Below, one piece after another: positions 43,716 through 55,797 of a DNA stretch of 64,000 bases (position 1 is its first letter; each line of letters opens with the position of its first letter). Source of the stretch: Desmodus rotundus. Its lineage: Eukaryota > Chordata > Mammalia > Chiroptera > Phyllostomidae. The stretch is from NCBI RefSeq assembly GCF_022682495.2, contig NC_071390.1, forward strand, positions 150,326,583 to 150,390,582, in the 5' to 3' direction. The position numbers were made by a program, and so were the translations under genes. The notes under the pieces were generated by a model. That model was given only the letters and a program-made list of their open reading frames with translations, did not search any database and was not told where the DNA came from.

Positions 43716-44714
43716 ATCTTTTCACCAATACTTTAGACATTTCATTCCTGTAATAATACAACAGAATAATGAAGCCCCTATTAATCTTTTAAACCTTTAA
43801 AGATTACGTTAAAGCCCAGAGTACCAAAACCCACCTCACTTGGGATGGCCGGTTGTGTAAAATACTTCCGGCTTTTTCTCTCCTTTTATACCTGTTCCTG
43901 GGAGTGAACTCCACTCCTGGTTCAACTCTTGTTCTAAACTTCTCTTCCTCGGACCATGTGTGCAGATGACTGTGTATTACGTAAATATAGTAAGGGAAGC
44001 CCCGGAGCTCTGAGGCCTGTGGACAGAGCATTCTATTGATACACTGTCACTTCTCACAGTCTCTTTCCTTCTGCAACCCTCCCCCTTTCAAAACCCCAAA
44101 CAAAACCTGTCTGTGCTTCTCTGTCCAGCTGGACCTGGGGCCCTTCGGAAAAGGTGAGGCAGGACTGACACAAAGGGAAGGCAGGACTGTGCGAAGATTC
44201 CGGGAGGGTAACCTTTGATTCATCAGGTAGGCAGGCTGGCCCAGCCCCTCCTCCGGTCCCTGGGGAAACCCTGTCGCGTGAAGAAGAAGCCTTTGTTTTG
44301 CTGATGCTTCTTAATTGAGTATCAAACTGGAGGACTGGTACTTTTTCCTGAAAGACCTGAGGACAAAAGGTTTTGCTGCCTTCTCCTTTGTTGCTGTTGT
44401 TGTTTTTTAAAAATAAAGGAGTAGCTCCCCCCACCTTAGTTTCTATTGGATAAAACATGAATGAGGGAATTTTTTTTTCAGCTTCTGACTCTCCCCAAAG
44501 TGCCCCCGATTTCCTGGTGTGGGAGTAGTTTGAGCAGCCTGCAGCAGCTAGATGGCTCAGGAGGGGGGCCAGCTCTCCGCTGTGAAGTATCCGAACCTGC
44601 CCCGCACCCCTCGCCCCAGACTAGAATTTCTCCTCTTTACCTCCGCGGTTGTTTTACACGGTATCAAATGACAGGCCACACCTAGTCCATGTCAAGGCCA
44701 CAAGAACGAATCAG
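43716..44714. other. Single-copy sequence, nothing recognised
   Basis: No repeat or exon was recognised. A 134-codon minus-strand frame at 44054-44458 has no motif. Confidence 0.38.
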
Positions 44715-44800
44715 GACCTAGCTTCCTTCCCCCTTCTTCCCACTCTCCCCTCCTCCCCCTTCCCATTCACCCTTCTTCCCCCGCCCCTCCCCCAAGCCAC
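44715..44800. repeat. Polypyrimidine low-complexity tract
   Basis: C/T-rich with few A or G. A purine-rich tract follows at 44884-44915, so the two could pair in a single strand. Confidence 0.8.
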
Positions 44801-45204
44801 TCCACCAACCAACCAACCTACTGATCTGAAGCCCTGTAAAGTAGTAGTACTATATCAGAACCTGTGGGACCAAAGCATCCAGTAGGAGGAGGGGAAGGGA
44901 AAGAGGAAGACAGAATAGGGTAAAAATAGGAATTTCAACATTTTCTTTCTTTAAGGCGGGAGAAGTGTCTCTGGGCAAACAGGCCATCCTCCCGAGAAGA
45001 ACCCACAGTTCCCCCAGGCAACGCATTCCAGAGCCCGACTAAATTGTCCAGAGATGCTGGACAGGGGCCACAGAAATAACGCAGCGTTTAAATCCAATGA
45101 TGCGAGTTGTTTACAGCTCCTGAAAGATGCCAAAGGGTTTAACAGTCAGGGGTAATCGCGCACAGCTGTGGTGCTGGCTGGCTGCAGGCTTCCTCTGTCC
45201 CTTC

Positions 45205-45300
45205 CTGCTGGAAAAGCTGAAGCAACACAGTGACTTGTCCAGGGTCACACTCCAAGCTTGGGACAGAAATAGTTCTGACTCCTCCTTCTCGGCTCTGACC
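45205..45300 (-). mobile_element. MIR fragment
   Basis: 'GTGACTTGTCCAGGGTCACACTCCAAGC' is the reverse MIR core. Confidence 0.5.
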
Positions 45301-45894
45301 AGCAAGACAGCCAGCATATTACTGTGCTATCATTCGAATCTGAATCATTTAAATGGCTTCTAATTGCAGGCCTATAGCAAACTGTAAGCTCCGTGTGACT
45401 CTGAGTGCCAGGCCGGCTGAGTTAGGAGTGACTGGAGTTTACAGACTCCTGAATGTAGAGTTAAAATGCTGCAAGGGGTGGGGGGAGGGAAAAGGTGTTT
45501 ACAAATTGGCGCTGACAAGTACCATGTTTAGATATTTTTTAATGAATTTGAAATATTACCTCCAATTTGTTACGATGTTGGAGCAAGAAGCACTTGGGCT
45601 TCAAATGAATGCCACTCAAAAAGGCATTTGGGATCAAATCTCAGCTATTTCCCAAGCAGTTGGCCTCGACATTCTGCCTTTTTATGCAAACTAAACTACT
45701 GCCTCATTTTGGTGTTCCAACTTCCTTTTTAACTCTTTCATAGGCACCTATTGGGAGGGGGTGGGAGGAGGGACCCAGGGAAAGAACCAGGTGGTTGAAT
45801 TCAGATCTGTCCAGGGACTGGCCACACACTGTGCTCAGGAAAGAAAGTACACTCCATCCAGCAAATTGCTCTAACTGATTCATTTGTCCACGCA
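45301..45894. other. Single-copy sequence, nothing recognised
   Basis: Contains a 113-codon frame at 45353-45694 without a recognised motif. There is a G-rich run at 45475-45490. Confidence 0.35.
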
Positions 45895-46060
45895 GAGACG
45901 CCACCTACCTGCTCTCAGGTATTCAGGTAAATGACAGGTGGGCGGGACCTACTTGACTGTTTCAATAGCTAAGGTCCCAGCAATGTTTTATCTGTCCAGG
46001 CTCCCGTGATGTCACACATTTCCTGCTCTCCACCAACCAATGCCCTCCTCCTTCCTCTAG
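45895..46060 (+). promoter_or_regulatory. Possible promoter or enhancer upstream of the putative LNX1 leader exon
   Basis: The block holds CAGGTA/CAGGTG E-box-like motifs, a GGGCGGGAC GC box at about 45941, a CRE-like TGATGTCA at about 46007 followed by an ETS-like TTTCCTG, and a CCAAC/CCAAT pair at about 46030-46040. There is no clear TATA box. The mix would fit a TATA-less promoter just 5' of 46061, but motif matches alone are weak evidence. Confidence 0.3.
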
Positions 46061-46192
46061 GCACCTGTATGCGGAGCCTGAGGCTGGCCACAGCTCCTGC
46101 GGCCCAGGGAGCTGCTGGATTCACCTACAAGGCATGAGAGCTGCCAGGCTGCTGCTGCTGCTGTGAGAGCCCCAGCCAGACACTTCAAACAG
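46061..46192 (+). other. LNX1: Putative non-coding leader exon of LNX1 with a 10-codon upstream ORF
   Basis: A pyrimidine tract (CCTCCTCCTTCCTCTAG) ends at 46060, and CAG followed by GTGAGT lies at 46190-46198, so both exon borders match consensus splice sites. The 132 bases between are GC-rich and free of recognisable repeats. An ATG at 46134 opens a leucine-rich 10-codon ORF (five consecutive CTG codons) that stops at 46164-46166. The exon would splice to 62233, giving a two-exon leader. Assignment to LNX1 rests on strand, spacing and splice signals; I could not compare transcripts. It might instead be a first exon starting near here, or a chance match. Confidence 0.5.
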
Positions 46193-47705
46193 GTGAGTTG
46201 AAACCCTCCATTTTTCTCTTGGCATTTAGACCATTGGGCCCTGAGGGATCTGAATGAGGCATTGGAATGAAAAATACAAGCCTTGGGTGTTTGTCCAGAG
46301 GGAGAAGCCCTTTTGAGAGGGAAGAGCAAAGGGATGCCTTTGACATTTGGGTTGCACAGGAGAAGTTCTCACAGGCCAGATATTGAATCCTTTTTGCTTC
46401 TTTTAATCATTAGTCCAGCCTCTGCTTGTCTGGAAAGTTGATCTGATTTTTTTTTTTTTAACCCTGGCGTGGAGTGGAGAAGAGATTTTTTGCAACTTAA
46501 AAGTGTAGACCAGTTCAACCCGGCTACTGGGGCCTGGGAGGCCAACACCAACTGAATTCGGAATTGCCTTGTTTGCATTAATTTGCCTTACTTTCTGCAT
46601 TCATCACGCCAGAGGCATTGTCAGGGAAACCTGTGAAACGTTCTTACTTGTTTCCCCCCCTGGAAGTTTGTTTCTCAAAGGGGTCGATTCTGTTGTCCTC
46701 TCAGACGTCCTCTACTCCAGATTCCCTCATCTACTTCTCTTTTAAAAAGTCTACTGTTTTCTTTGTGCTTTGCTAAATACTCTTTTAAAAACCACTTTGC
46801 TGTCTGGTTAGAATTGTTTACATTCAGATCTGGACTGACTGCCTGTTGACCTTCAGTTAAATTCTACTTCCTCTTTGCTTACAGGAATGTAACTTCAGGT
46901 CTGACATTTAATTTTTTGGTACTCATCCACTTTGCTTTTAGTAGCAAATATACTGAGGAGATTGTTCTGCCAGGACCGGACTGTTTTATAAGTAATTTTA
47001 CCCCTAGGGTCCATTTTGGTTTTGCTAGTGCCTATCACACAGCTGTTACTGCTTCAGGACCTAGCTTCTTGACAGCCCAATAGCCACACTCCACACCCAC
47101 TCCTGCTGATGGAGAAGGAATGAAGCCATCTCCAGACCCAGTTCCCTCCTGGGATGAGCTGGAAGACTTGGGACAGAAGTCCACCTTCTAGGGAGGCATT
47201 TCATTCGTCGGTTACTTTTCTGAGATTTCAGTTAGCAAATATGTTTGCAAAAGAATAACCTGTTAGGAATTATGCTCATATTCATCTACCCAGAAACTCA
47301 AAGTTTATGTCAATTCTTCAAGAGTATAAATTGAAGCAAGCTGAGAACATTTTTGTCTGGGTTGCACCACTGAGAATCTGTCCTGGACTTGCTGCCAATT
47401 GCCCTCTTACTCCTTGGAGGCTGGTATTGTTCTTCAGCTGACCTTCGAGTCTGTTCTTTTCCCCGGAGGGGCTGTGTTTGGGCGGTGGCTACTGCGTGCG
47501 CCTCACGAGTGTCGTCACTTGGTTCAGAGTTTTGACAGCAGAGGAGAGAAAAAAATCTCTTGGATCCTGACTCTTCTGGATAAACACATGTCTTTAAAGT
47601 CACAAAGCTCTCCCACAAGGTTACCATGGTTCACGGTTCTTTGCATGGTAGTTAATTCATGACTGAACACATCATTTCATCGCTAAATGTCAGCTTCTCT
47701 GGATA
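46193..47705. other. Presumed LNX1 intron, single-copy
   Basis: Follows the putative leader exon. No repeat or further exon is evident apart from a T-run at 46447-46459. Confidence 0.4.
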
Positions 47706-47916
47706 TTTTTTAAAAGATTTTATTTATTTATTTTTAGAGAGAGGGAAAAGATTAGAGAAAGAGAGGGAGAAAAACATCAATATGTGGTTACCTCTCATGT
47801 GCCCCCAACTTGGGGGCCTGGCCTGCAACCCAGGCATGTGCCCTGCCTGGGAATCAAACTGATAACCCTTTGCTTCACAGTCTGGCACTCAATCCACTGA
47901 GCCACACCAGCCAGGG
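47706..47916 (-). mobile_element. VES bat SINE
   Basis: Reverse copy: 'AAAAGATTTTATTTATTTATTTTTAGAGAGAGGG', 'CAACCCAGGCATGTGCCCTGCC', 'GGAATCAAACTGATAACCC' and 'CACTGAGCCACACCAGCCAGGGC'. No clear target-site duplication. Confidence 0.92.
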
Positions 47917-48929
47917 CCCCATCCGTCATTCTTGAAGGTGTCTTCCTGGGTTGTTTAAAGGAGAGAGTCTGACTCTGTCATGATAAAAAATCTTAAGTCT
48001 TTACAACTATTAGGAACCCTGATAGTCCTTGTTATGGTTATTAATTGTAAGTAATGAACTTTGACATTAACAGATCAGAGAAAGAAAATGGGCAGGAAGC
48101 AGGAGAATGCTTACACTGTGTCATTCAACGGCCAGGCAGATGGGGCTCTTCTAGCCTCCCAGGCCATGGCCGTGACCGCTACCTTCCCCAGCTCAAGGCT
48201 CTCACCCCAGACGGACTCACCAACTCCGGGTCCCCACAGGCCCTTAGGGAGGTGTATCCTGTTGTCACTTGCTATACTCTGACTTGCAGGCTTCCCTTCC
48301 TGCTTTCCATTGCGCTGTCTCTGGGGCAGACTTGGGAGGGTGCTCGATCTCCTCCAATCTTGCGGATAAACACCCTTTGCTGTGGCCTGGGAGAGCCGCC
48401 TGTCACATCACTAGGAGAAAGAAGGAGGCAGCTGGTTTGGAGAATGCTCTGGAAGGGGGACTTGTGGATCCTTTGGATATGATTGTCCCCCTAATGGAAT
48501 ATTCTCTGCCCTCCGATGGCCTTGAGTCACTGCCTAACAGCAGGTATGTTCCCAGGCCCCCGGGACCTTCTACAGGTCTCACCCTGTTCTGAAAAGAGAA
48601 GGCAAGCTTTCAGATTCAAGAGCAAGGTAACGGCCTAAGTGACTGAGGACAGGAGTTTATAACCTTGAACCTACTACTAGCTTGCTTAGGGCACCCTGAA
48701 GAAGAACCTCAACCTCCCTGCCCATCAGTTTCCTTGTCTACCTTTCCCCTAAAGAGGGATGCTAAAATGGTGTACTTCACAAATCACCTCTGCCCTGGAA
48801 CAGGAGCTACATGAGCAGCACACCTGGGCGAGTAGGTCACACTGACAGCCGAGGGGTGGGCAGTGCCTCACTAGGGCATATTAATCTTATTCATTCAATA
48901 CTAGGTGGAATTGGTCCTACTGCTTTAGA
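47917..48929. other. Single-copy sequence, nothing recognised
   Basis: The 142-codon frame at 48054-48482 and its shadows have no known domain. The stretch lies in GC-richer single-copy DNA. Confidence 0.4.
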
Positions 48930-49135
48930 ACAGTGGTCTGGTCCTTGGCGTCAGTCTGCCTGGGTTCAAAACCCAGGTCTACCATGTACTAGCTGTGTGA
49001 CCTGGGATAGGTTATTTAACCCCTCTTTATCTCAGCTATAAAATAGGGTTGTTGTAAAGATAAAATGAATCAGAATAAGTAAAGTACTTGGAATAGTCCC
49101 TGGCACAATGATAGCTATTACTAGTATTATTTTCT
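48930..49135 (+). mobile_element. MIR SINE
   Basis: 'CTGCCTGGGTTCAAAACCCAGG', 'GTACTAGCTGTGTGACCTGGGATAGG' and 'AGTACTTGGAATAGTCCCTGGCAC'. Confidence 0.82.
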
Positions 49136-49142
49136 TGAAAGG

Positions 49143-49356
49143 AAAGCATAGTGGGTAGAATCTGGGTTCAAAGCTAGTTCTGCCATGTAAATTACTAAGC
49201 TAAATAGGTTCCTTAGCATCACTTTGTCTCATCATCTGTAAAATGGAATTTTCCAGTACTGAACCCAGTTGTGTTATGAGGAATAATTGAAATGATTTTC
49301 TGTAAATGCCAAGTATATAGTGGGTGCTCAGTACATCTTAACTATTGTTATACATT
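49143..49356 (+). mobile_element. Second MIR SINE in tandem
   Basis: 'GAATCTGGGTTCAAAGCTAG', 'CATCATCTGTAAAATGGAATTTTCC' and 'AAGTATATAGTGGGTGCTCAGTACATC'. It has the same orientation as the MIR just before it, but is a separate insertion. Confidence 0.75.
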
Positions 49357-50331
49357 GTTACAGAGAAAATTTGTTATATTGATTATAGTTGGACACCTTA
49401 AGTCATGCTTAGTCTGGATATAATAATGATGGAAACAGTAGTTAAGGGCCAAAGACTGTGAGCAAAACCGATTTCCCTGGAAGGCTCCCAAAGGCCGAGG
49501 AGGAAAACCTCTTATCAAAGATTATCTTGTTTGTCTTGGAGTTCCAGGGAAGGGGAGCTGTCATGTCAGAGGCCTGGTCGTTGCAGAGCTGTGGACAGTA
49601 GGGCTCTGCAATGTACATAAACAGTGGATTCTTCTGGAGCAGTGATTCCTGGCTGCCTGGCTGCCTGGCTTCCAGTGTCTCCTCTTTAGATTTGAATTCC
49701 TCACTTAAAGTGAAGAGAATCAGGTCTGCTAGGGCCCCCATGACTTAAAGGCTATCCTGTGAGAGGCTGTCGAGAGAGACCTCTGAGGGAGGCTCTGAAA
49801 TGTGCCCTCAGTATTCACGGGCCTCCTGAGGGCGGACCCCTATGCCCCATGTTTACGTGCTGGCAACACATGGACTCACTTTTACGTGGGTGGCAAATTT
49901 CCTCTGACAGTGTGTCCAAAGGATTGAAGGCTTTTCAAAACTATTTGGAAGGAAGACTACATCACTCTTTCGGGGTTAATGGGATCTAACCATCTACCAT
50001 CCCCAACGAATAAGAATGAACATGAAAAACGTAACAGTTTCTCAGAACAAACACTTCAGTGAACTGAAACCAGAAACAGAAAATGCTGGCTATCTCCTGT
50101 GAACCTCTTACAATCACCATTTCCTCATATCTCATTTTGTTCTAAGAGACTTGAGGACACCAGAGTGACTTCCAGTTTAGTTACTCAGAGACACATTTCA
50201 GATCAATACGAGGAAGGCCTCTCTAAGAATTAGCGTTGTCTCCAAACCTAATAGGTTGCCTTTGGGGTATTGAGTTCCTGTCCCTGAAGGTGAATGGTTT
50301 TTAGTGTATTTAGCATGTGGTATATGTTTGC
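49357..50331. other. Single-copy sequence, nothing recognised
   Basis: No repeat or exon. A triple CTGGCTGC repeat lies near 49648-49670. Confidence 0.38.
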
Positions 50332-50374
50332 GGAAGGAAGGAAGGAAGGAAGGAAGGCAGGCAGGCCGGCCAGC
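50332..50374. repeat. (GGAA)n to (GGCA)n microsatellite
   Basis: GGAA units pass into GGCA and then GGCC-like units. Confidence 0.88.
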
Positions 50375-50404
50375 CAAAGAGAATTTGTATTTCTTTAGCA
50401 GCCC

Positions 50405-50525
50405 ATACACTCATCTGTAAATAAAGATTATATCACTGGTCTCATCGGACCATTTTAAAGATTAAGTGAGAAAATACATGTACTTGTTCCTAGTGAACTG
50501 CTTATTAAATATTAATAATTACTGT
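50405..50525 (+). mobile_element. MIR 3' half
   Basis: 'CTCATCTGTAAATAAAGATTATATC' and 'TAGTGAACTGCTTATTAAATATTAAT'. Confidence 0.55.
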
Positions 50526-51411
50526 TTTATATTCTAAAAAGAAGGGGAGAGAATGGATTCCTGCTTCAAGCAGAGGGTAGACGAGATGACCTCCAAATTT
50601 GAAATTTACAGTTTTAATTATTCTAATTCTCTTCTAATTCCTCTGCTTCTCTAGAAGAACTGTCCCTGCTCTAGCAAGCCACATGGCTTGGAGTGGTGGA
50701 TTGAGTAGTATACTTCTAAGAGTGGCGGTAATTGTGTCCCAATTAGTCAGGGCCTTTTTTTTTTTACATCGCTAATTTGTGACTTGGAATGCGTGGACTT
50801 GAATTCCACCATGATTTTCCAGTGACTCTTATTTGTTTCTGTGTTTGATGCACTTGTCACAAGAAGAATTCACCAACAGCAGAGTGGAAGCTCTCCAAGA
50901 ATTTTCTTTAATGGCGACAGCACACGCATGTCATTGCTATCTGGTGAGATGATTTGCATAACTTGCTGATGACTGCTTGGTTGGTCACGTGGCCTGTCTG
51001 AATAGAACCCTGCATGTTTAGGCTCCTGCATGCTCACATTAACACGTGAGTCACCTCGTGTTTTCATAGCCCTCATTAAGTATCATCGCTGTGCTTGTAA
51101 TATGTCTACAACAACACACACACCCTCAGCCATTCTGTCCTCAGCCTGTTTTCCGCTTGGGGCCCTGACAAACGCAGTTTAACAGTTATCCTTGAAGGTG
51201 TCTGTATTCTAACTCAGGAATGGATTAAAAGGGAATTGTTACATTTTTATGCTAGGGCAAAACTGCTGTCCCGAAGGATGTGAGCGGTCTAAGTAGCTGC
51301 CACCCAGCAGATTCTGTCACCCTGAGCTGGGCGGAGAAGTGCTGCAGTGCGTCACGGGGGACGTTTGCCCTGTTTCTGGGGAATGCCCCTGGGAATACAC
51401 AGCCCCCCCTG
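50526..51411. other. Single-copy sequence, nothing recognised
   Basis: No repeat or gene. Confidence 0.38.
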
Positions 51412-51842
51412 TATTGGTTTCCCAGGGCTGCTGCAACAAATTCCCAAAAACTTCATGGGTTAAAACAACACACATTTGGTCTCTCACAGTTCTGGAGGCC
51501 AGAAGCTTGCAATCAAGGTGTTGGCAGGGCCTCACGTCCTCCGAAGGCTCCAGAGGGGGGTCCGTCATCAGCCCTACCCAGTGCTCCCTGGCTGTGGCTG
51601 CATAACCCCAACCTGTCTTCACATCACCTTCTCTCTGTCTGCGTCTTCTTCCTTCTGTCTCCTAGAGACACTTGTCATTGGATTTAGGGTAAATCAGATA
51701 ATCCAGGATGATCTCATCTGAAGATCCTTAATTACTTCTTCGAAGACCATTTTTCTAATAAGGTCACATTCACAGGTTCTGGGGTTTAGGACTTGGTCAT
51801 GTCTTTTGGGGGGCCATCATTCTGCTTCCTGTATACCCCAAC
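51412..51842 (-). mobile_element. MLT1/MST-type (MaLR) solo LTR
   Basis: In reverse: 'GGGCTGCTGCAACAAATTCCC', 'GTTCTGGAGGCCAGAAGC', 'GGTGTTGGCAGGGCC', 'CCTTAATTACTTCTTCG', 'GGTTCTGGGGTTTAGGACTTGG'. No internal region is attached; it is an old solo LTR. Confidence 0.8.
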
Positions 51843-53281
51843 TGACATGCATACACACAGGCCCCTCCCACTGCTTATGGAGAGATTCCTTATCCATTTG
51901 GACATGAAAATACTGGGCAAAATATAGGCAAGGGTAGTTCAAATTGGCAGCCTTTGCCACTATCATTATTTATTTCTATATTCAGGGCATAGTAGTGCTT
52001 TATATGCTAAAGACCTACTGAGTATTTTTGGTCAGGGATGTGATGTACCTACAAAAGCAAATCCATAAAGGCCACCTTAGGTTGCTTTTACACCTAAGTA
52101 GAGTCCTGGTTAAGGAAATGATGAGTGATTATTTTACAGAATCCTTAGCCCACTAATCCCCAGCTAGATAAGTATTCACTTCCAAGTGCCATGTTTTCAA
52201 AAGGACCTTAAATCAGAGATGTCCTGAGTAGACCATTTACCACCCCCTGGAATACCCAGGAAGCCGGGCACCTGGAAGAACCAGAGGCAAAAAGGAAAGA
52301 CAAGAGAGAAACCACCGACAACGCTGTCTTTAATTGGGGGGTGGGAGAGCCGTCCTGTTTGAGGAAGTGAATGTGATCTTTGTTACACTGAAAGGCAGGA
52401 CAAGGGCCGAAGGTCACAGTGACGGGAGAGAAGCTCTCCTCGGATAATCTCCCCATCACTGCAGGTGCTTCAGGCAGACGCTGGTAGGTCATCCCTCAGG
52501 GATGCTGCAGCAAGGGTTCCTGTACTTGGTAGAATCTAAGATCCTTATCCAACTCAAACTCTTGCGACTTCTAAATAAATAATTTAAAAACCTCAAATAC
52601 AGACTATCCTGTGGGAACAGCAAACACCACTGTGCGTGCTCCTCTTCCTTGACGGAGAAATTTGCTCAGGTCCTTCCCCCAAACCTAGATTTCTTTCCAC
52701 TTGTCCAAATCCCATTTATCTTTCACTGTCCTTGCAGAGGGCCGTCTCTTCCACGTCCTTTCCCTGACTGTTCTGGGCCACACTACGCTACTCTCTTGGC
52801 CCTTTCCCTCCAAACTTGTCCCTGCTCTTGTCTTGGAAGACCATACTCATAGCCATACTTACTGTGGATTCTCTCGCGGTGTTCCAACATTTTTTTCTAT
52901 ATGTGTGCTTTATTTTCCTAATTAAACTCATTGCAAATGAAATTGAATTCCCTGTGGCAGCTCTCACAGAATTTAAGACAAATGCCAGCATGTGTAATGA
53001 GTACCTGTAGAATTGAAACACAGACGAAAAATGTTGACAGTACAAATACCTTCCTTCATCTTGTTCTTCTCTCCGAAAAAGGTTATCCATTTAAAAAAAA
53101 AAACAAAACACAAAGCATTTCCTGAAATTGTTTTGTTAGCTTTGGGCGGGGGAATGCCCGCTTCTCCTCTGACGTCAGCCTTCTGGGGCTCCAGTGACAC
53201 GTGTGAGTGCACGAACTCACTCTCGGGCAAACACAGAACACCCCGCCTTCATTTTAGTTGTTGGTGGGGGTCAGCCCTATA
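51843..53281. other. Single-copy sequence, nothing recognised
   Basis: No exon or confident repeat. Frames up to 100 codons on both strands at 52788-53315 overlap and are not gene-like. Confidence 0.4.
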
Positions 53282-53800
53282 CGGGGGGACCCCTCAAAAT
53301 AGAATTATTTTCTAGAGGGCAGGTTCCTTGTAGTATAGCTGTGCCCCCGGCCCCCACTAGATGAGTGTTCTAGGAACCCAGCCGTGTCAGTGTACCAGAT
53401 GGCGTTGTGAGAGGCTGCGTTCAGGGTCAGTGAAATTTGTTTGGAAGACTCAACGCTTTTGTCCATTTCATGATGGGTGATTCATCAGTGCACCTGCCCA
53501 CACTGCGCTGAGTGTTCAGCAGTTTTTGACGAAAAACAGTATGACCCCGCACCCCACCCTCCGTATTCATCTGATCTCACCTTGGGTGAAAAATGTCCTC
53601 AAAGGGAAACATTTTGCCAATGTGGGAGAGGTGAAACAAACACGGCAGAAGCACTAAAAGGCATCAAAATTGACGAGTTCAAGAACTGTTCTGAGAGGAG
53701 GCAAACATCTCTCAATAGGTGTGTTGTATCAAGTGGAGAGCATTTGAAAGGTGACTGAAGTTTAAACATGGAAGAATAAATACACAAATTTTTATTTTAC
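53282..53800 (+). mobile_element. Internally deleted mariner element, copy 2
   Basis: Left terminus CGGGGGGACCCC..CAAAATAGAATTATT after a TA. The interior is co-linear with copy 1 at 28402, including the same joined leader and transposase C-terminus. Words such as EALKGIKIDEFKNC and LNRCVVSSGE are readable, with small gaps. The right inverted terminus is missing or eroded near 53800. Confidence 0.8.
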
Positions 53801-55434
53801 CATGTTGATAGACCGGGAACTGGAAGGACATCTTTCCTGGGCCAGAGTTCCTACACAGCAACCCAAGTAAGAAAGGTGCTGTCACACCCCGGGGGAAAGG
53901 CAGTAAAATCTGTCAGCAAGGGCAAAGCTGCTCTCCAACCGGCTGGTGCAGGCCTGCCCTGGCTTCTTGAACTTGGATCTCATTGACGAGCTGCTTGGGA
54001 CTCTTTCCCCTTAACTACCTCCCTTGGTCTTTTCCCCTCTTTCTGAATACCTGTGTTTCTGTTATTGACTCCAGATGTGTTACCTTGTCTCCTTCTAGTT
54101 TAGTTCTCCTTTAATTTCCTGGCCACATTTTGACCTCTATAAAGACCATTTATATGTTTTTCCTGTCTTTTCTAGTGTTGGCGAAGCTATGCAAGCAAGT
54201 GTCATTCACAGATTGCAGGCAATTTCATGCCTGCGCTCTCTTGGAGAGCATAGATTTAGATATGAATTTGGAGCAGAGCTAACCCCGACCTTGGCCACGG
54301 CCCATCGGCACCCGCTGCCCTTCTGCTGCCTCTCCCTTTCCTCTGCAGATGGCACCCCCATGTCACCCTACTCCCCAAGCCCCTACTTCCTACTCAGGCT
54401 CTTTGTGCAAGAACATCTTTTATCCCATGTGTGATTATTTTTATTCCGGTTTCTAAAGCCCCTAATTCCTCCTTATCACAGACATGTCTCTAAGCTAAGG
54501 AGTGGTCCATTGGTCCATTCTCTTATGTTCATTAGTTCACAGCTGGTATTTATTCAAAAAATTGATGGCATCGAATTGATATTGATTACTGACACCTACA
54601 AGTCTTACTCAACTTATCCATAATCTAAACTGTAATTATAAATTTACTACGTTTAATAGAGGATGGAGGTTGCCCTAATTTTGGCAATTGCTTTCCCCCC
54701 AATAGTCTAATTGAGGATTCCAGCCAGGGCAGGGCAGTGGTTAGACACACACGCCTGCTGGGTAGTTATTTTAGAAAGAGAGGCAAGGCCACCAATTCAG
54801 CGGCACTGGTCCGTTCTGTTCCTTGGTGGGGGGTTCTTCTGGTTTTCAAGGTCCAGGATGGTGTTTTTGACTGCGGTTGTGATCTCTTCCCTGAGAGGTG
54901 GCCCCAACCACCAGTTTGAAGCCAACACTGCAGCTGTTCTGCCCCCCAAGTTTTAAAGCATCATCATCAACAACAAAAATCCCTAAGCTCAGTTTCTCGC
55001 AGCAAAAAATTACCTCGGAGATCATCTGGTACAGGCGTTCTTAGACTTCCTGTGTTGGAGACACACTGTAAAACATTAGGGTTGGTTGAACAGATTAAAA
55101 GATTTCAAACAACATTAAATAAGTCAGCAAGACTTGCAAAGCAAACACAGCTACAGTAGGACAGAGCCACACACCGCCTCTAAAATGTCACAGTCCGCTC
55201 GGTGTCCTTGCTTCAGAGACTGGGCTCTTGTGTCTACTCACCAAGCAAAGCTATTTCAGGGTCCAGTCATCTGTGATCTTTGGGGGACCTGGCTTTAGAT
55301 TACACTTCTTTCCTCTCATTTGAGGCAAGTTCTTCCTTTCGTCCTCTTGCATCCTGAGTCCTTAAGCAAACTGCTCACCTGGCATCTCTAACAAGTATAA
55401 TAATCAGCTGGAGCAACAGAGTCAGTCAGAGAAA
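53801..55434. other. Single-copy stretch, nothing recognised
   Basis: 54540-54700 is AT-rich and repeat-free. An (ATC/ACA)-like run lies at 54959-54980. No exon. Confidence 0.4.
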
Positions 55435-55797
55435 GGCGAATACCATATGATTTTACTTACATGTGGAATCTGAAGAACAATATAAACAAAAGTGAAAAAG
55501 ACTCATAAACACAGAAAACAGACTGATTGCTGCCAGAGGGGAGGGGAGCTGGGGGACTGGGAGAGAAGAGGTGAAGGACTGAAGAGGTATAATTACAAAA
55601 TACTCGTGGGAATGTAAAGTGCAGCACAGGGAATATCATCAGCTGATCATATCGCAATAACTATGTGCGGTGCCAGGTGGGCACTGGAAATATTGGGGGG
55701 AACACTGTGTAACTATGTGATTGTCTACCCACTATGCTGTACACCTGAAACCAATGCAAAATAACATCAGAAGTAAACTGTAATTGAAAAAAATGTT
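55435..55797 (+). mobile_element. L1 3' UTR/3' end
   Basis: 'CATGTGGAATCTGAAGAACAA', 'GACTCATAAACACAGAAAACAGACTG', 'TTGCTGCCAGAGGGGAGGGG' and 'TGCTGTACACCTGAAACCAATGC' match an L1MA-like 3' end. Confidence 0.72.
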
